Assembly (NCBI GenBank): GCA_047974855.1
Contig: JBKECT010000043.1
Location: 1-14,901, forward strand
DNA: 14,901 nucleotides
From: CAYNRG01 sp047974855
GTDB taxonomy: Bacteria; Bacillota_I; Bacilli_A; Erysipelotrichales; Erysipelotrichaceae
Direction: 5' to 3'
This document shows, in pieces, positions 13,408 through 14,901 of this stretch. How positions within the stretch are numbered: position 1 is the stretch's first letter; each line of letters starts with the position of its first letter. A model generated the notes under the pieces. That model was given only the letters and a program-made list of their open reading frames with translations. It ran no database searches and was not told the DNA's origin. Made by a program: the position numbers and the translations under genes.

Positions 13408-14843
13408 TGGCTTTCCCCAAAAATTTTCTATGGGGTGGAGCAACATCAGCAAACCAAATAGAAGGTGCATATTTAGAAGATGGGAAAGGGTTGAGTGTTT
13501 CCGATGTTGTAAGTGTTGGATCTCGAACATTTCCTAGACAAATTACATTGACTGAAAATCAAGAATATTATTATCCGTCAAAGGATGCAATAGATTTTTA
13601 TCATAGATATAAAGAGGATATAGCACTGTTTGCGGAAATGGGATTTAAAGCTTATCGATTTTCAATCTCGTGGGCAAGAATTTTTCCAAATGCTGATGAT
13701 GAAAACCCAAATGAAAAAGGACTTGAATTTTATGACAAAGTATTTGATGAATTAAAAAAATATAACATTGAACCAATTGTTACAATGTCACATGGTGATA
13801 TTCCCCTTGCTATAGGTACAAAATATAATGGCTGGGGAAATAAGGAAGTAATTAATTTGTTTGTAAGATATGGGTTAACATTACTTGAGAGGTATCAAGG
13901 AGTTGTTCGATACTGGATACCGTTTAACGAAGTAAATGATATGTTTCTTGCGATGAGTTCTTTAGGTCAAGGAGCGATGATACCTAAAAATGATTGTTCA
14001 TTTCTTGATCAGGAAGATTTACCAAACGAGCGATTCAACGCCTTGAATAATATAATGATTGCATCAGCGAAAGTTGTGAAATTAGGTAGAAAAATCAATA
14101 GCGGATTTCAATTTGGCACAATGATATGTCACATAACACGTTATCCTAGAACATGCCATCCTGATGATGCTCTACTTGTACTACAAAACGATTTGTATTA
14201 TAACAACACGTGCTCAGATGTTATGTTATTTGGGGAATATCCTCAATATTCTTTAAAGAAGTTTGAAAAATTAGGAATAATATTAGAACTATCTGAAGAA
14301 GAAAAGGATATATTAAAAGATGGAGTTTGTGATTATTATACATTTTCATACTATCAAAGTATTTCGGAAAGCACACAAGTGTTTAATGATCAAACAAGTG
14401 GGAACATAATGGGCGGAATAAAAAATCCATATTTGAAGGAGACAGAATGGAATTGGCCGATTGATCCGGTTGGGTTACATTACACTTTATTAAAAGTATA
14501 TGATAGATACCGTGTTCCTGTGATGATTACCGAAAATGGAATAGGCTGCATTGATAAGTTAAACGATGATGGCACAGTTCAGGATAGCTATCGAATAGAT
14601 TATCTCCGAGACCATATCAAAGAAATGAATAAAGCAATTGAAAATGGAGTAGACTTAATTGGATATATGCCTTGGGGATGCGTTGATTTGGTTAGTGTAT
14701 CTACAGGTGAAATGAGAAAGCGGTATGGCTTTATTTATGTGGATCGTGACGATGAAGGAAACGGAACATTTGCGAGATACAAAAAAGATTCATTTTTCTG
14801 GTATAAAAAGTGTATTGAAAGCAATGGCGAGGATTTAAAGTAG
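13407..14843 (+). CDS. 6-phospho-beta-glucosidase (GH1) with atypical active-site motifs
   Basis: A 478-residue family 1 glycosidase translated by coupling to EIIBC (one-base overlap; GGGAGG at 13391-13396). The N-terminus FLWGGATSANQIEGA, nucleophile Glu376 in MITENGIG and the phosphate loop SVSTGEMRKRYGFIYVD (from 430) are normal, so it should hydrolyse 6-phospho-beta-glucosides made by the EIIBC. Two motifs differ from the other GH1 genes here. The acid/base Glu175 is in PFNE rather than TFNE, and the -1 subsite motif is SHGDIPLAI rather than SHYEMPLHL, so a bulky aromatic next to the conserved His is replaced by Gly and a Glu by Asp. Catalytic glutamates are intact, so an active enzyme with shifted specificity is the likely reading. 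The tail resembles the partial GH1 at 1-365. Confidence 0.93.
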   Translation: MAFPKNFLWGGATSANQIEGAYLEDGKGLSVSDVVSVGSRTFPRQITLTENQEYYYPSKDAIDFYHRYKEDIALFAEMGFKAYRFSISWARIFPNADDENPNEKGLEFYDKVFDELKKYNIEPIVTMSHGDIPLAIGTKYNGWGNKEVINLFVRYGLTLLERYQGVVRYWIPFNEVNDMFLAMSSLGQGAMIPKNDCSFLDQEDLPNERFNALNNIMIASAKVVKLGRKINSGFQFGTMICHITRYPRTCHPDDALLVLQNDLYYNNTCSDVMLFGEYPQYSLKKFEKLGIILELSEEEKDILKDGVCDYYTFSYYQSISESTQVFNDQTSGNIMGGIKNPYLKETEWNWPIDPVGLHYTLLKVYDRYRVPVMITENGIGCIDKLNDDGTVQDSYRIDYLRDHIKEMNKAIENGVDLIGYMPWGCVDLVSVSTGEMRKRYGFIYVDRDDEGNGTFARYKKDSFFWYKKCIESNGEDLK

Positions 14844-14867
14844 TAAGTAGAGGTATATATAGGATTA

Positions 14868-14895
14868 TTTTGTGCAAGCTAAGATTGCAACAAAA
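14868..14895 (+). other. stem-loop after the last GH1 gene, truncated context
   Basis: TTTTGTGCAA (14868-14877) pairs with TTGCAACAAAA (14885-14895), 10 bp with one bulged A and a 7-base loop. No T run is visible before the window ends, so whether this is the operon terminator or a leader element of the next gene cannot be decided. Confidence 0.4.
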
Positions 14896-14901
14896 ATTCT
14901 A

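Noticed and set aside
1..14901. CRISPR arrays, tRNA or rRNA genes, complete insertion sequences
   Set aside because: No regularly spaced direct repeats, no cloverleaf or rRNA-like sequence and no transposase gene were seen on either strand.

Overview
The window is AT-rich, tightly packed bacterial DNA in which every supported gene lies on the + strand. Shine-Dalgarno sites of the AGGAGG type, TTGACA/TATAAT promoters and PTS regulators with PRD domains all point to a low-GC member of the Bacillota. It looks like a fermentative, probably gut- or plant-glycan-using relative of Lactobacillales or Erysipelotrichia; the exact class cannot be settled from the sequence alone. The theme is uptake and cleavage of beta-glucosides: four GH1 phospho-beta-glucosidase genes (one cut by the window edge) and two separate PTS transport systems.

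Region 1 (1-2590) holds the C-terminal end of a GH1 enzyme with its terminator, a single-gene aldo/keto reductase of the YdhF type, and a single-gene TauE/SafE-type anion exporter with a strong extended -10 promoter and a clear terminator. A 507-base gene-free stretch (2562-3068) follows. It carries a 12-bp inverted repeat and possible scraps of old coding sequence.

Region 2 (3010-10355) is a LicR-like regulon. A 630-residue PRD activator (two HTH domains, two PRDs, EIIB-like and EIIA-like domains) is followed by a candidate operator dyad, an overlapping candidate cre site, and a -10 box with no proper -35. Then comes a leader of about 220 bases and an operon EIIC - GH1 - GH1 - EIIB - EIIA of the lactose/cellobiose PTS family, closed by a 13-bp stem terminator.

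Region 3 (10473-14843) is a second operon of the bgl/lic antitermination type. A consensus promoter is followed at once by a RAT (ribonucleic antiterminator) that overlaps a terminator. The genes are a free-standing EIIA of the glucose type, a LicT/BglG antiterminator, an EIIBC permease with no EIIA domain of its own, and a GH1 enzyme. A second RAT with the same conserved arms lies inside the last codons of the antiterminator gene and overlaps a second terminator before the EIIBC gene. The operon therefore appears to have two antitermination checkpoints in series.

How they work together: each PTS phosphorylates an incoming beta-glucoside and the neighbouring GH1 enzymes split the 6-phospho-sugar. 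In region 2 transcription start is controlled by an activator; in region 3 elongation is controlled by an RNA-binding antiterminator. No undescribed system of a new kind was found. The most notable features are the duplicated RAT embedded in the antiterminator gene, an Asn in place of a PRD1 regulatory His, and divergent active-site motifs in the last GH1.
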